NCBI GenBank assembly: GCA_963931925.1 | Contig: OZ007573.1 | Span: 42,727,711-42,791,710, forward strand | Source: Onchidella celtica | Lineage: Eukaryota; Mollusca; Gastropoda; Systellommatophora; Onchidiidae | Length of the DNA stretch: 64,000 nucleotides | Reading direction: 5' to 3' | Shown here: piece by piece, positions 1 to 10,999 of the stretch | Layout of the letters: every line of letters starts with the position of its first letter | How positions within the stretch are numbered: the stretch's first letter is position 1 | Made by a program: the position numbers and the translations under genes | The notes under the pieces: generated by a model | The model's database searches: none | Seen by the model: only the letters and a program-made list of their open reading frames with translations | What the model was told of the DNA's origin: nothing

Positions 1-1778
1 GAGAAGAATTACTATATATAACCTTAACCAATGATCTATGTTAATTGCAGGGGCATTGAAGCTCCTTCCATGTCCTAGTTGAACTGTCTTTGAACTCCCC
101 AGACTGAGAAAAACTGTGGGTGTAAAGAGACAAACTTCCTGCTCACTGTGGCGACGCCTATTGTTATGCATGGAAGCCACTGATCACACGGGTGAGTTCC
201 ATTGACATCACTCAGAACTGAAGTTCTTAGATCGGTATAGATCTGTACGGAACATGGTTGCATCGTGAACTGGAGAGGAGGACCTCCGGGCGCCCACGGC
301 TGCGATTAAGGCCCTGGACTTTCAAAAACAGGCGAATTGCCAAACGTCTCAATAGTCTCATGGCTCACACCACATGTCACCGGATCAAATGCATTTCACT
401 ACATCCTTTCGCGTTTGCCAGTTGACAACGGCTAAACAAAGAACATCATAAGCAACGACGACGACGACAACCCCAACAACAACCAAAAAAAAAAAAAAGC
501 AACAAGAAAAAGAACAACAGATTAAATGTAATGAAAACCACAGCCACAGCAACATCAACAGCAACCAAAACCACAAAAGCAACAACAATGACGACGACGG
601 CACCACAACAACTACAATAACAACCACAGCCATTCTTCCGGTACAACACAACAACATTATCAGCAGCAAGAGAAACAACAACAGCTAAAAACAGCACCAT
701 CACCACCAACACCACAACCAACAGTTACAATATTATTATTGAGACAATTTCAAGTTTAATTATGGTAAGAAACACAATGTACTTGTACAGTAACTAGGTA
801 GGATCAAACATCTAGGTCAGACCTCACGCCACACAAGAAGTGAACGTGCACTATTTTCCTCCATTATGCGTTTCGCTTTTCGGGTGTGGCGAAAAGTCCT
901 GTGTGCAAGTTGTCGTTAACACTTTCATTTTCACGCATGAGACGTTTGGCGTTTCCCGATTCGTATGTCTTTTATGTGAGCCGAGCCTTGCGGATGTGTG
1001 CAAGAGAAATTTGAGGCTGTTGAAATTGATGCCGTGTTTTGGCGGGTCATGTGTTATGTAGAGAGGCATTTTGCACCAGCGTCCTAAGACTTAGCAAAAG
1101 AAACTAATGAACTCTGCGGAAGACAAGCGAACCCCCAGAAGAGAATGCTGCAACCCCAACAGATGTGACTGGGAGACCAAAGATACTAGATGCAATAACA
1201 TGAAACAGCTAGCGCGTTTACCGTACACAGACTTTGCACCGCCACATAACGGCGAATCCTCCGAAGTCATGAATAATGCTGTATTTAACGAAGCAAATAT
1301 AGGAAAAATACCGAATTTACATTTCAATGTTCAGCTATCGCTGTAAGCATTGACTCAAGTTATCCATTTTGTAATTATAACGTCAAATCTCTGGTAGAAA
1401 ACGCTAGTTATTTTTGTTTTTCTGTTTCAATCGCAGTAGCACTGTAACAAATCTGCATCATTATATTAAGCATTCTTTTCAGGCAATGCGCCACAGGCCC
1501 CGCTCCTGATCAACGCTCAAACTGTGTGAGCGAATTTTTTTTTTTTTTTGAGGAGCGAAGGAGGGAGTATCTGATCTTATTAAAAATCTATATCTTTGGT
1601 GAGACCAAACACAGATGTCACTATTGCAGTAGATCCCCTAACTCCGCACTGGCCTGTTCAGACACAAGCAACGCTGCTCCAGCAGAGCGGACAGCTAAGA
1701 TTAAATATCAGTATGATTCTGGTCCACTATATATATAGATCCATTTGCATAATAACACTGCCATAGAAGCATCTCATA

Positions 1779-1892
1779 CAAAGTCAAAAATTGGCAAAAA
1801 GAAAAAGTTGTATGTAGCAAAGCCACTCGTAAGAAATAATACTCAAACGATTCAGTGAAACGCAAATTTCTTTTTGCCAATTTTTGACTTTG
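1779..1892. repeat. Short palindromic MITE, copy 1
   Basis: Left arm CAAAGTCAAAAATTGGC continues as AAAAAGAAAAAGTTGTATG; the right arm ends CTTTTTGCCAATTTTTGACTTTG, its inverted copy. Four related copies occur in this window, sharing a GGCAAAAAGAAAA core then GTATGTAGCAAAGCC. It is about 114 bases long and non-coding. Confidence 0.68.
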
Positions 1893-2759
1893 CTTTAAGC
1901 CTAACTGCGGCTTCACACTTTCTCTGTATTTTTTTGGGTAATATTTCATCTCATATAAAGCATATCCTCGTCCACAAGCTCACATTTTGATGATAAAATT
2001 GTGAAAACGTTCAGAACTTGAAAAACTTGAACCAAGCATAGAGAAAAAGTTATTCAGTTTCCTATGATCTATGCAGTAACTTACACGAATGTTCTCCCAG
2101 TTTCTGAATAGAACTAATCATTCGGTCAAATGACAGTCGCAAAAATGGTACATTATTCCATATCGTCGGTTGGCCGTTGGAACCTCGTTAAGTCCAAAAT
2201 CAAAATTTTACAGGAGAAGGAAAAAACGGATTGTCTTTAATAGTTTTCATAATTGGGAGCTGTAACTTGGCATCTAGCCTATGTTCTTGACCAGTAGTTG
2301 TGCCGCGTATTGCATTTTGACGACAACCCTGCTGTAATTACGTAACCAGAGTTAAGCAGGTTATAACACGCCGAAGTCGGCTGTTGGAACCTGCCTAAAG
2401 CTTTAACGAGGTTCAAGTGCACACATCGCGCCGTTTGGCTGATCGTATAACCTTGCTACCATTCTTTGGGCATAGTAAAAATATGTTTAAAAGTGCCTCG
2501 GAGGCACTTATTGTTGTCTTTGCCGTTTTAGTTCTGTTTTAAATTTATCCCTCGAAACTTAGTATTTCACTTCGTTTATTTCTTATGTATCACACCATCA
2601 CCGAGCGAATGAATGTAATAAAATGTATGATTTACTGTCTAGCCTAAACCACTATTTATTCACACTTGACTCTTTAGGAACACAAAGTATTACATGTCAT
2701 TTGTTTACAAAAGACATTAAATACATCATTAAATCTCTCTTTCTACTATTTCTACTATT

Positions 2760-2761
2760 TA

Positions 2762-2795
<34 letters not shown>

Positions 2796-2800
2796 CATGT
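2760..2800. repeat. TC microsatellite
   Basis: Nearly pure (TC)n flanking the GA minisatellite inside the TIR element. It explains Ser/Leu-rich open frames on the plus strand and Arg/Glu-rich ones on the minus strand. Confidence 0.9.
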
Positions 2801-2929
2801 CCCCTTCTCTTCTCTCTCTATCTGCCCGTCTCTCCCTCTGTCTATCTTTGTCTATGTTATGTCCTTGCTCACTGCCCCCTCCCCAGCCGCATCCACCTGC
2901 CCCTGCCGCTCTCTTTCTCTCTTTGAGAG

Positions 2930-2971
2930 AGTTGCACTCCAGTTCTTTGAGAGAGGGCTGCATTTTGGTTC

Positions 2972-3009
<38 letters not shown>

Positions 3010-3829
3010 GCATTTTGGTTCTTCGTGGGAAATGCAATTTGAAAGAGGTGCACTCACGTTCTTAGAGAGAGAGAGAGAGCTGCATTTTGGTTCTTTGAGT
3101 GACATGCAACTTGAAAGAGGTGCACTCCAGTTCTTTGAGAGAGGGCTGCATTTTGGTTCTTTGAGAGAGATGCAATTTGAAAGAGATTAACTCCAGTCCT
3201 TCGAGAGAGAGCTGCATTTTTGTTCTTTGGGAGAAATGCAACTTGAAAGAGATGCACTGCAGTCCTTCGAGAGAGAGCTGCATTTTTGTTCTTTGGGAGA
3301 GATGCAACTTAGGTGCACCCCAGTCCTTTGAGAGAGAGCTGCATTTTGGTTCTTTGAGAGAGATGAAACTTGAAAGAGTTCAACTCCAGTCCTTTGAGAG
3401 AGAGCTGCATTTTGGTTCTTTGAGAGAGATGAAACTTGAAAGAGATGCACTCCAGTCCTTTGAGAGAGAGCTGCATTTTGGTTCTTTGAGAGAGATGAAA
3501 CTTAAAAGAGATGCACTCCAGTCCTTTCAGAGAGAGCTGCATTTTGGTTCTTTGGGAGAGATGCAACTTGAAAGAGGTGCACTCCAGTGCTCTGAGAGAG
3601 AGCTGCATTTTGGTTCTTTGGGAGAGATGCAACTTGAAAGAGATGCACTCCAGTCCTTTGAGAGACAGCTGCATTTTGGTTCTTTGGGAGAGATCCAACT
3701 TGAAAGAGGTGCACTCTGGTTCTTGTATAAATCTGCATTCTGGGGCTGTGAGAGAAACTGCACTCGGGGATTTTGAGAGACAACTGCACACTGGATCTTT
3801 GAGTTAGACATTCACTCTGGTTATTTGAC

Positions 3830-3873
<44 letters not shown>

Positions 3874-4250
3874 GGGGGGGGTGTGAGCGCTGCACTTTGG
3901 TTCTTTATTAAGGGAGATGCAATCTGGTCTTTGAGAGAGCTGCCCCCTGAAAGAGCTGCATCTTGCACTTTGAGAATGTGGCGCTCTGGTTCTGAGAGAG
4001 AGAGGGGGGGGGGGGGAGAGCAAGAGATTTGTACGTTGCTCCTTGAGCTGGCTGCATTTCAGTTCCTTGGGTAATTTTCATTTTTGTTCTTTGAGAGTTA
4101 CTTGTTTGTCCTTTGAGAGAGTTCCACATAGGGTCTTTGAGAGCTGTGCACTTGGTTCTGTGAGAGAGTTCCAGCATAGTTCTTTGAGAGAGGGTTGCAG
4201 TTTAGTGCACTGAGAGAACTGCTCTGTGTTTCTTTGAGAGATCTACTTTC
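2930..4250. repeat. GA-rich minisatellite, about 66-bp unit
   Basis: Units contain TGCATTTTGGTTCTTTGAGAG followed by a GATGCAACTTGAAAGAG-like piece and a CACTCCAGTCC-like piece. They are most regular at about 3120-3720 and decay outwards into plain GA runs. The unit is about 66 bases (22 codons), which keeps frames open on both strands. The apparent proteins here (for example 199 residues at 3177-3776, with period-22 repeats ending in HFGSLREM) are artefacts of that length. The array lies inside the TIR element at 2159-5520. Confidence 0.85.
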
Positions 4251-6269
4251 ACACCAGTAAGGTTTGCGTGCAACGTCAATTAAAGGCTCCTGCGATCGGC
4301 ATCTTCCTCTAACAGGTTTTGAAAGTGCTTATTGCACCATGCATTGTCCTCTGCTCAGTGTAAACGTTGAAAATAACAAACTGGAAATGCACAGTGACTT
4401 ATGTGTTACATACTGGAAAGCACTGGATTCAAAAATTCAGATAGTGGGGCGCTTTACTTTGTCTGGTCACTGATTGATATGAGACTGACAGTATTTATAG
4501 CTATTAAAGTGTGGGTGGGGCGAAGATTCGCATGATTAATTACAGATTGATCAATTAACTCAAAATATTTACCAAAATAATATTTACCATTCCCTTATTT
4601 GATCACATTTGATCCGCCCATATTCGCCGGTCTTGTCTTACTTTCTTCAAAGACGGTGTCCACTCCATTGAGCGGCAACTTCAAAGGCCGTAAACTCGCC
4701 GCGGCCCTTCCTTTGATCTATTCATGCAAGTTTACCCTACCGTCGGTGATTACATTAATGACCATAGATCTCTGACTTCGGACGCAAAATATACGCCGGT
4801 TGATATCTAGGCTATTTCAAAATGACCACTTTTTATTCGTCCCCAGACTCAATGATTTTACTGGCACATAACTATAATTATATAAAGTTGTTTTTTTAAA
4901 AAGTCATTTCGAACTTAGTAAAAACCTAATTACTCTGTGTGCCTGTTTGTGTGCATGCGTGTGTGAATTTTGTACACGACAACCTATTCCCTGTATCTCC
5001 AAACCCTTTAAAATAATTATGAGTTACAGGGTATGGTACATGACTGCCCTTCTTCAGTCTCGTTATTTCTTAACATGATACAATCATGCACTACTACGAA
5101 ATAATGATTTTTACATCGACACTACATTTGTCGACTTTCACTTTTTTTCTTCATTTTCAAGCGACAACAATTGGTACATGTAATAACCATGCTATTAAAA
5201 CGTTTACTAAACGTTTAGTATTAAGCGCTACTAAACTAACCGTTTAGTGAGGTTCAAACGCCAACAATTGGCCGTGGCCAGCGGTGCATAACCTGGCAAA
5301 CGATTTTAGCCAGGTTCAAGCGCCGACATTCCGCCAGCTGTACGTTAACGAGGTTATAACACGGAATTACAACATCGCTTTTCTCCACTACTAAGCAGAA
5401 TTTTTTTCGTTTTTTCAAGTGCATCCGATACGTCTCGTGCTATAGATTCCGTTTTTTAAAAAAAAGTGAATTTGCCCAAAAATGGACTTAACGAGGTTCC
5501 AACAGCCAACCGACGATATGTTTCTTTAAAGCTCTGTTGAATCAAACCGAAAGCCTAAAACTGTCCTTTCGTGGGTGTTGGCATGCCAAAACAAAACAAA
5601 AACCGACAAAAAACAACAACAACAAACAAACCCGAAAAAATTAGAAAATAAACCCGCGCTATATTAGCATTGGCAGAATGTCATCAATATGCACTGTACA
5701 GTCTCCTACAAAGTTAATACTGAGACGCAGTAAAATCGATACAAACCATCTTTCTCTGTCTCCGCAGGCCGCGTGCTTGTGTGTTTGCTGAGTCGTTGTG
5801 AGAACTCGTAATTTTCGTTCTACAAGAAAGGCATGAGGTGCGCATTGTTGCATTGTCGACACCATTGATATGCGCTCAGCATAAAGGACGGAACTGGCGA
5901 GGTTTTGGTATCCTGTGCCTGGGGTGCATGCCTCTTTACTAACAAATGAGCTCTGTGTAATGTGTACATAAGAATTTCTCCTACAGCTGACTTGCATTTT
6001 TCTTTCCTCAGGCTTTCATAGAGAAAAGTAGAAAAATTTTAGCCTACTGGGACACATCGATCAAATGGAGAAACAACACTTTTCCAAAAATACTGGAAAG
6101 AGCCAAAGAGAGAGGCGTCCAGGTGGTTCGTTACGATGTTTCATCGCGAATTCCACTTCATACTTTGAAAAGGGTTGGTCACTTTCAAGGAAACGTATCC
6201 CATGTTTCACAGATTATTTCTTCAGAAACATAGAGCAATGGAAATTTCACCTCAAGCAATTTTTTTTTC

Positions 6270-6308
6270 TGTTACGTCACCCAAAATTGTAATGTTAAAC
6301 CGCAAAGG

Positions 6309-6360
<52 letters not shown>

Positions 6361-6570
6361 TCTCTCTCTGTCTCTCTCTTTCTCCCCCCCCCCCTCACCC
6401 CCAAATGCACGGCCGCTGAGCATGCACGCACAAAAAATTTTTTTTTGCCATAGTGGCTTGGAAAGGATTACGAAACATGACTTTGGAACTTCCGACTAAA
6501 GACGAAATGTTATTCAAAATTTCATTGGAGCACAAGTTCTCTGACGTCAAATGACACGAATTAATTGCGG
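6270..6570 (+). repeat. Dispersed repeat, copy A (intron of decaying paralog)
   Basis: It starts near CACCCAAAATTGTAATG and ends with a GACGTCAAATGACAC-like segment. It shares GGAACTTCCG then GCGAAAG/ACTAAAG-like blocks with 10490-10705 and with the reverse strand at 21165-21290. This copy holds a (TC)n run at 6308-6385. The class is unknown; a MITE is possible since both edges carry ACGTCA-like motifs. Confidence 0.5.
6308..6395. repeat. TC microsatellite
   Basis: A run of CT dinucleotides followed by a C tract. It accounts for the Ser/Leu-rich open frame across 6175-6453. Confidence 0.9.
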
Positions 6571-6819
6571 GACTCTTTGACATAAGTAGCTTTCAATGTG
6601 GCTTGGAGAAGAAATCTGATGACTGTAGGCTATCTCAAACCGGCTATGTGAATCATTTTCCAGATGAAGAAATCAAAATTCAGGGGTAATTTCTCACATA
6701 AAATTTAAGTTTTAAACAAAGAACTCTCTTCGCTATCTGAAATGATTGACCAAATGGTTATGCAAATAAAATTGTCTGGAGCTCCTCACTCGGTTTCCGT
6801 ACAGAACACCAAGAATTAC

Positions 6820-6905
6820 AAGTCAAAATATGGCGAAAAGGAAAAGTGGTGCATAGCAAAGCCTGGAGTAAGAAATAATACCGAGACGACACAATAAAAT
6901 GCAAA
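6820..6905. repeat. Palindromic MITE family, single-arm copy
   Basis: CAAGTCAAAATATGGCGAAAAGG followed by a GCATAGCAAAGCCTGG-like stretch and GTAAGAAATAATACC matches the left arm of the copies at 1779 and 21973. No right arm is seen downstream, so this is a half copy or an old truncated one. Confidence 0.55.
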
Positions 6906-7965
6906 GAAAAGGGACAGACAAATCGAGCATTTCGGTTAGGAACCTTCTTCAGGAATACTAAAAACATCACCCATAAAAAGAATAAAAAATTGGGCAGATA
7001 AAACAACTGAAGAACAAAAAAAAAAAAAATAGTACAATATTAAATATTTGTAGAATATTAAACCAATACGATCACTTATATGCGAGTCCTGACTTGCATT
7101 TCTTGAGCACTGCACGTCCACCAGTGTGTGGAGGCTCAAAGTGACACATTACAGTAACATTAGGATGGAACACAGTACAGATCATGCATTCTTATGTTCA
7201 GTTGAACACACTGACAGCTCAGAATTTCCCTAACAAGTTGAGAAATGACGGAAACCGTCTCTTCAAACATGCAATGGCAAGGAGTAATTAGTGAAACAAT
7301 TCGTTTTGACACACTTCCTGTCACACAAAATGTAATTTAAAATCGATAATTCACAGCAAAGAAGCAAATTATCTACATACATATTAAATATAGCCCGAAA
7401 ACTGAAGGACCGTAACAAAATGATTCAATCTCAGGCCTGTTAATAGGTATATTTATTTTAGTTTTAGCTTCTCAATAGATTTAACAGACACGTTAATTAT
7501 TTAATTTCTGAATTGTTCATATTCAACAGAAATCTGTAAGGGTTCTTTACTTTGTTGTCGTTTTTTTTTTCCACTTTTAAATTTATTTTATTTTGTGTTT
7601 GTAACGACAAAGAAATCTTATCTATATATTAAAAAAAAAATAGTGGCCGGAATATTTCATTATTATAAAATTTTATCAAATTAATTTTCTCAAGTGTCAA
7701 CTACTCTTACCTAGTCTTTTTTTAATTTTTATCTACCGATGTTGTTTATTCAAGTTACGGGCCTTCTTTTGAAAATGTTTTTATGACCTTAAAATACAAC
7801 GATTTTTTTTTTTAGCTCAATGCTATAACTCCAGCACATGGGAGGCTATAATAATCTGATATGCATTTGTGCGATTTCCCTGCCGACGAACGAGTGCGTA
7901 TTGTATTATCCTGGCGCCCTTGAGATTTGAAATAAAGAGTGAAGATTTTGTGTATGTGTGCGTGT

Positions 7966-7999
7966 GTGAGAGAGAGACAGAGAGAGAGAGAGACAGAGA

Positions 8000-8045
<46 letters not shown>

Positions 8046-8093
8046 AAGAGAGAGAGACAGAGACAAAGAGAGAGAGAGAGACAGAGGCAGAGA

Positions 8094-8159
<66 letters not shown>
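7966..8159. repeat. GA microsatellite with ACAG interruptions
   Basis: About 190 bases of GA dinucleotides broken by ACAG and AAAG. It creates several overlapping long frames on both strands (Arg/Glu repeats, Ser/Leu repeats) that are not genes. It sits in the paralog intron between 6174 and 8481. Confidence 0.93.
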
Positions 8160-9839
8160 ACAGTTTCTTCCCGGGAATGCCGTGTACCACATCTGGGTAT
8201 TCAAAAAATTATACAATACTCTATAGTCACCACGCCATAGTTACAACTGTACGTCAACTTTTGGACTCATAATAAAAATCATGAAATAATTGACAAAATC
8301 ATAATAGCAGTAACAACGATATGATTACTGCTGAAATCTCAGTTAATTTCAACCATGGTGGATTCATAATTTACCTTTTCTTTATCATATTCTGACGTAT
8401 ATCCCCTTTATCTAATCATTAAGTCTTAGTTGTACATGTGTCACTACAACTAACAAGATTCATAATTTACCCCACTGACAGACTTTCGACTACCTTGGGT
8501 GGGAGCCTTGTGCCTTCGATAGATTTCCCGAGTTACAAGGTTTTGGAGTGTACAGTAAAGAACCACTTGTGATCAAGGCTATTCTGGATCCCTGGGCAAA
8601 ATGTGCATTAGAACCCTCTTGTATGTGTCCAGTAGATCCACAGAGTGTTCTGCTGTGCTCGGGGAAGCTCAGGAATCACATGTGCCACAGGTGGGCAGTA
8701 TTTCTCTCTTTGTTGTTGGTGGTGGTTGTGCTGATGATAGCGGTCATGGTAAGGTGGTTGTAAAGATGTAGTGATAAGTTTCAGTTCCGCTGCAATCATG
8801 TTTTTTTTTTTTTTTTAGAGAGATGGAGTGGCTAAACGGTTAACCCCATTACTGCTACATACACATTTCTTAGTGCTAAGGAGCTTTTAAAGAATCATGT
8901 TGGTATTATAAATTGGCTGTACCTCTTTGGAGTAAAGTTTTAGCCCAAAATAACTATACATTTTTGGAAAGGAAATTGGATGAGGATTATGAAAAAAATA
9001 TGAATTACCGTTTGACGACAAAATCGCAAGACAACAGTTTATCTTTCCTGTTGTTGGTGGTGACGGTAGTGTTAATGTTGAAGTAGTTATATTGATGGTC
9101 GTGGCTGTGCTGCTATTTTTGATGATAGTGTGATAATTTGGTGGTGTTATTGATCAGTGTGATTATTTTAGTGATGATCATGTCGTTGATAGAGATGATT
9201 GTGGTGATAAAGGCTGTGACAATCGCAAGTCTAACTTTCACTGTCCTTGCCGCAGTGCTGAAAGCGGTCAGAATTTGATAAGATAAAATAAGGTAAGAAT
9301 CGCTTTATTATTCCATGGGGGAAATTCTCTTTCACAGAGCGTTTAGGAGCCCATTCATGGTATACACATCTTACGCATCATTACATAAATGTATACCACA
9401 ACTCAGTAAACTCAATGACAGGCATACATAAAGTGACATGTCAAGGAACCTTCATGAAATATGGCAAACATTTTAGCTAGTGTCTTCTTGAGATGAACTG
9501 CTGAGGGCAAAAACGATCTTCTGAATCTTTCTGTGTTTGCTTTCATGTGTATTATTCCGTTGCTCTTGGATGATCTCCATTGGGGCCCCTACTTTGATCC
9601 ACGAAGAAATGATACATGTCAGCTCACTATGCAAATGATTACCAGTGTGTGGGTAGTCAATGGACATTTTTTTTTCTTACGGCTTCGACCAGTCAGTTCT
9701 GGGCATGTTGACAGCTCGAGTGTTCAACACTGACATGCACAAGTTCATACTGCACCAAACAGACTGTTGTGGTGGTGAAAACAATTATCTGGATATCGTC
9801 AGACTAGATAAAAAGCCAGCACAATTTCCTTGGTCCTGA

Positions 9840-10489
9840 TGAAGACAGCCACTGTAGGGGTCATCCATACAGACGCTCAGAAACTGGGGGATGGGGGTGG
9901 GGTGGGCGTTGGGGCGACATTGTTTCCCATGCACAAAAAGTACATCGGAGGACATGAGATTTCTGGGAAGCGTACGTGCGCCTTTAAATAATATATTATA
10001 GTAATGAATATAAAAAGTTTAGTTTCATTTACTTTTTCATTCCAAGTAAAAAGGGGTAGGATAATATCAAAATGGGGTGATAAAGGATATGTATCTAATG
10101 AAACAATGAAATAGGACGTCATGCGAAATGCGACTGGTTTCAAAATATCAGGACCACATCATGAACATTTCACCACTGGTACATGGTGGTCATACGCTCA
10201 TATCAGAAGGGAGATGCTTTGAAGCCTACCTTTGGTTGTGGGGAGGGTTAAAATTGCCAAAAAATCAAGCCAAGCACTATTTTGATGGCCCCATAGACTG
10301 GACATTATATCGTCTAGGTTATGAGGTACCTGTGGTCAGTACAATGGATTACCCTCACAATCAACGAAACTGATCTCAACTTTTAAAGTACGTTTGTGAT
10401 GCTGACTGCCATAATATGACAATGATTTGTACGAGGGAGAAATCATCATAATTTAAATATTGTTGTATATAATAATTATAATATTCCGT
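9840..10489. other. Downstream of the decaying paralog; no gene recognised
   Basis: A/T-rich DNA with a G tract near 9890-9910. An open frame at 10128-10373 (81 codons) shows no domain, repeat or splice context that I recognise and is not called a gene. It could contain the old 3' UTR of the decaying copy. Confidence 0.4.
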
Positions 10490-10705
10490 TCTTATGCCAC
10501 CCAAAATTGTAATGATGACCCCCCCCCCCCCCCCCCCAGTGCACTGCGGTTGAACATGCCCACCTGCAAAAAATGGCTTTAATTTGAAACAAAGAATTGA
10601 ATGTCTACGTCGAACGATACCTATGGCCTTGGAACTTCCGGCGAAAGGCTAAATAAAATTCAAATTTTCTTAGGAGCTCATGTATTGTGACGTCAAGTGA
10701 AACCA
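10490..10705 (+). repeat. Dispersed repeat, copy B
   Basis: CACCCAAAATTGTAATG, then a C run where copy A has its (TC)n and C tract, then CCTTGGAACTTCCGGCG and a terminal GTGACGTCAAGTGAAAC. Same order as 6270-6570. A separate small TIR element begins four bases later. Confidence 0.5.
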
Positions 10706-10708
10706 ATA

Positions 10709-10939
10709 AGAGCCCAGACACGATGGCTTCGGTTTCGTTTCGCTTTCGGCAAATTGCAGAAGTCAGTCTTGATAGAAAGTGAAACTCTATGACTGTGCTC
10801 TGAAAAGCGCTGTGAAGGTTGTTGTCATCTCTGGGCTTTTCGGCAAGATGAGATCGGCGTCATTCGGCAAGATGAGACTGGCGTCATTCGGAAAAACGGC
10901 TGTGAGCGAAACAAAACCGAAGCCACCGTGTTTGGGTTC
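10709..10939. mobile_element. 231-bp TIR MITE
   Basis: The left end GAGCCCAGACACGATGGC, continuing TTCGGTTTCGTTTCGCT, is mirrored at the right by AGCGAAACAAAACCGAAGCC then ACCGTGTTTGGGTTC. TA dinucleotides flank both sides (10707 and 10940). The interior has two near-identical pieces with TCGGCAAGATGAGA. Non-coding. A TA target suggests a mariner- or PIF-like mobiliser, which is inference. Confidence 0.62.
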
Positions 10940-10999
10940 TACTGGTGACAATCGTGGTATGGGAAAGCCTCAGAGGTTGTGAGAAATACGCCCAGGATG

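Larger units (their letters stand above)
2159..5520. mobile_element. 3.4-kb non-autonomous TIR DNA transposon inside an intron of the decaying paralog
   Basis: The ends are inverted copies over about 38 bases with one visible mismatch: CATATCGTCGGTTGGC at the left and its complement GCCAACCGACGATATG at the right, both running into the AACCTCGTTAAGTCCA motif. The outermost bases are compatible with a TA target duplication (TA at 2161 and 5517), but the exact edge is uncertain because CATATG-like flanks are symmetrical. Subterminal regions (about 2330-2460 and 5210-5370) repeat short motifs such as AACGAGGTT followed by CAA or ATAA. No transposase frame is seen; the interior is mostly a GA-rich minisatellite and A/T-rich DNA. 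The superfamily is not assigned. Confidence 0.68.
51..9839 (+). pseudogene. Decaying upstream paralog of the DUF1647-like gene (3' exons only in window)
   Basis: Three blocks match exons of the complete gene at 17918-24079, in the same order and strand. Block 51-191 matches residues 177-224 and ends in AYCYAWKPLITR before a GTGAGT donor. No single frame crosses it: the TEKNCGCK frame and the WKPLITR frame differ, with TGA at 91-93 upstream in the first. Block 6012-6173 encodes 54 residues with AYWDTSIKW and ends HTLKR, followed by a GT donor. Block 8482-8690 encodes [13 protein letters not shown] to CMCPVDP and MCHR, phase 2, before GTGGGC. Block 9684-9839 encodes FDQSVLGMLTARVFN and stops at TGA 9837-9839. 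The base pair before it, where the intact copy has its AG acceptor, reads GG (9681-9682). The first exons lie outside the window. Protein identity to the intact copy is moderate, so the duplication is old and decay is later. A transcribed gene with altered splicing is the alternative. Confidence 0.72.

Noticed and set aside
385-721. Leu/Val-rich minus-strand frames that look like membrane proteins
   Set aside because: They come from CAA/CGA/CAC-rich low-complexity DNA in an intron of the decaying paralog.
3177-3776. 199-codon open frame with 22-residue repeats
   Set aside because: It is produced by the 66-bp minisatellite; frames on the opposite strand are equally long and periodic.
7812-8240. 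Several 94-134 codon frames rich in Ser/Leu or Arg/Glu
   Set aside because: Translations of a GA microsatellite.
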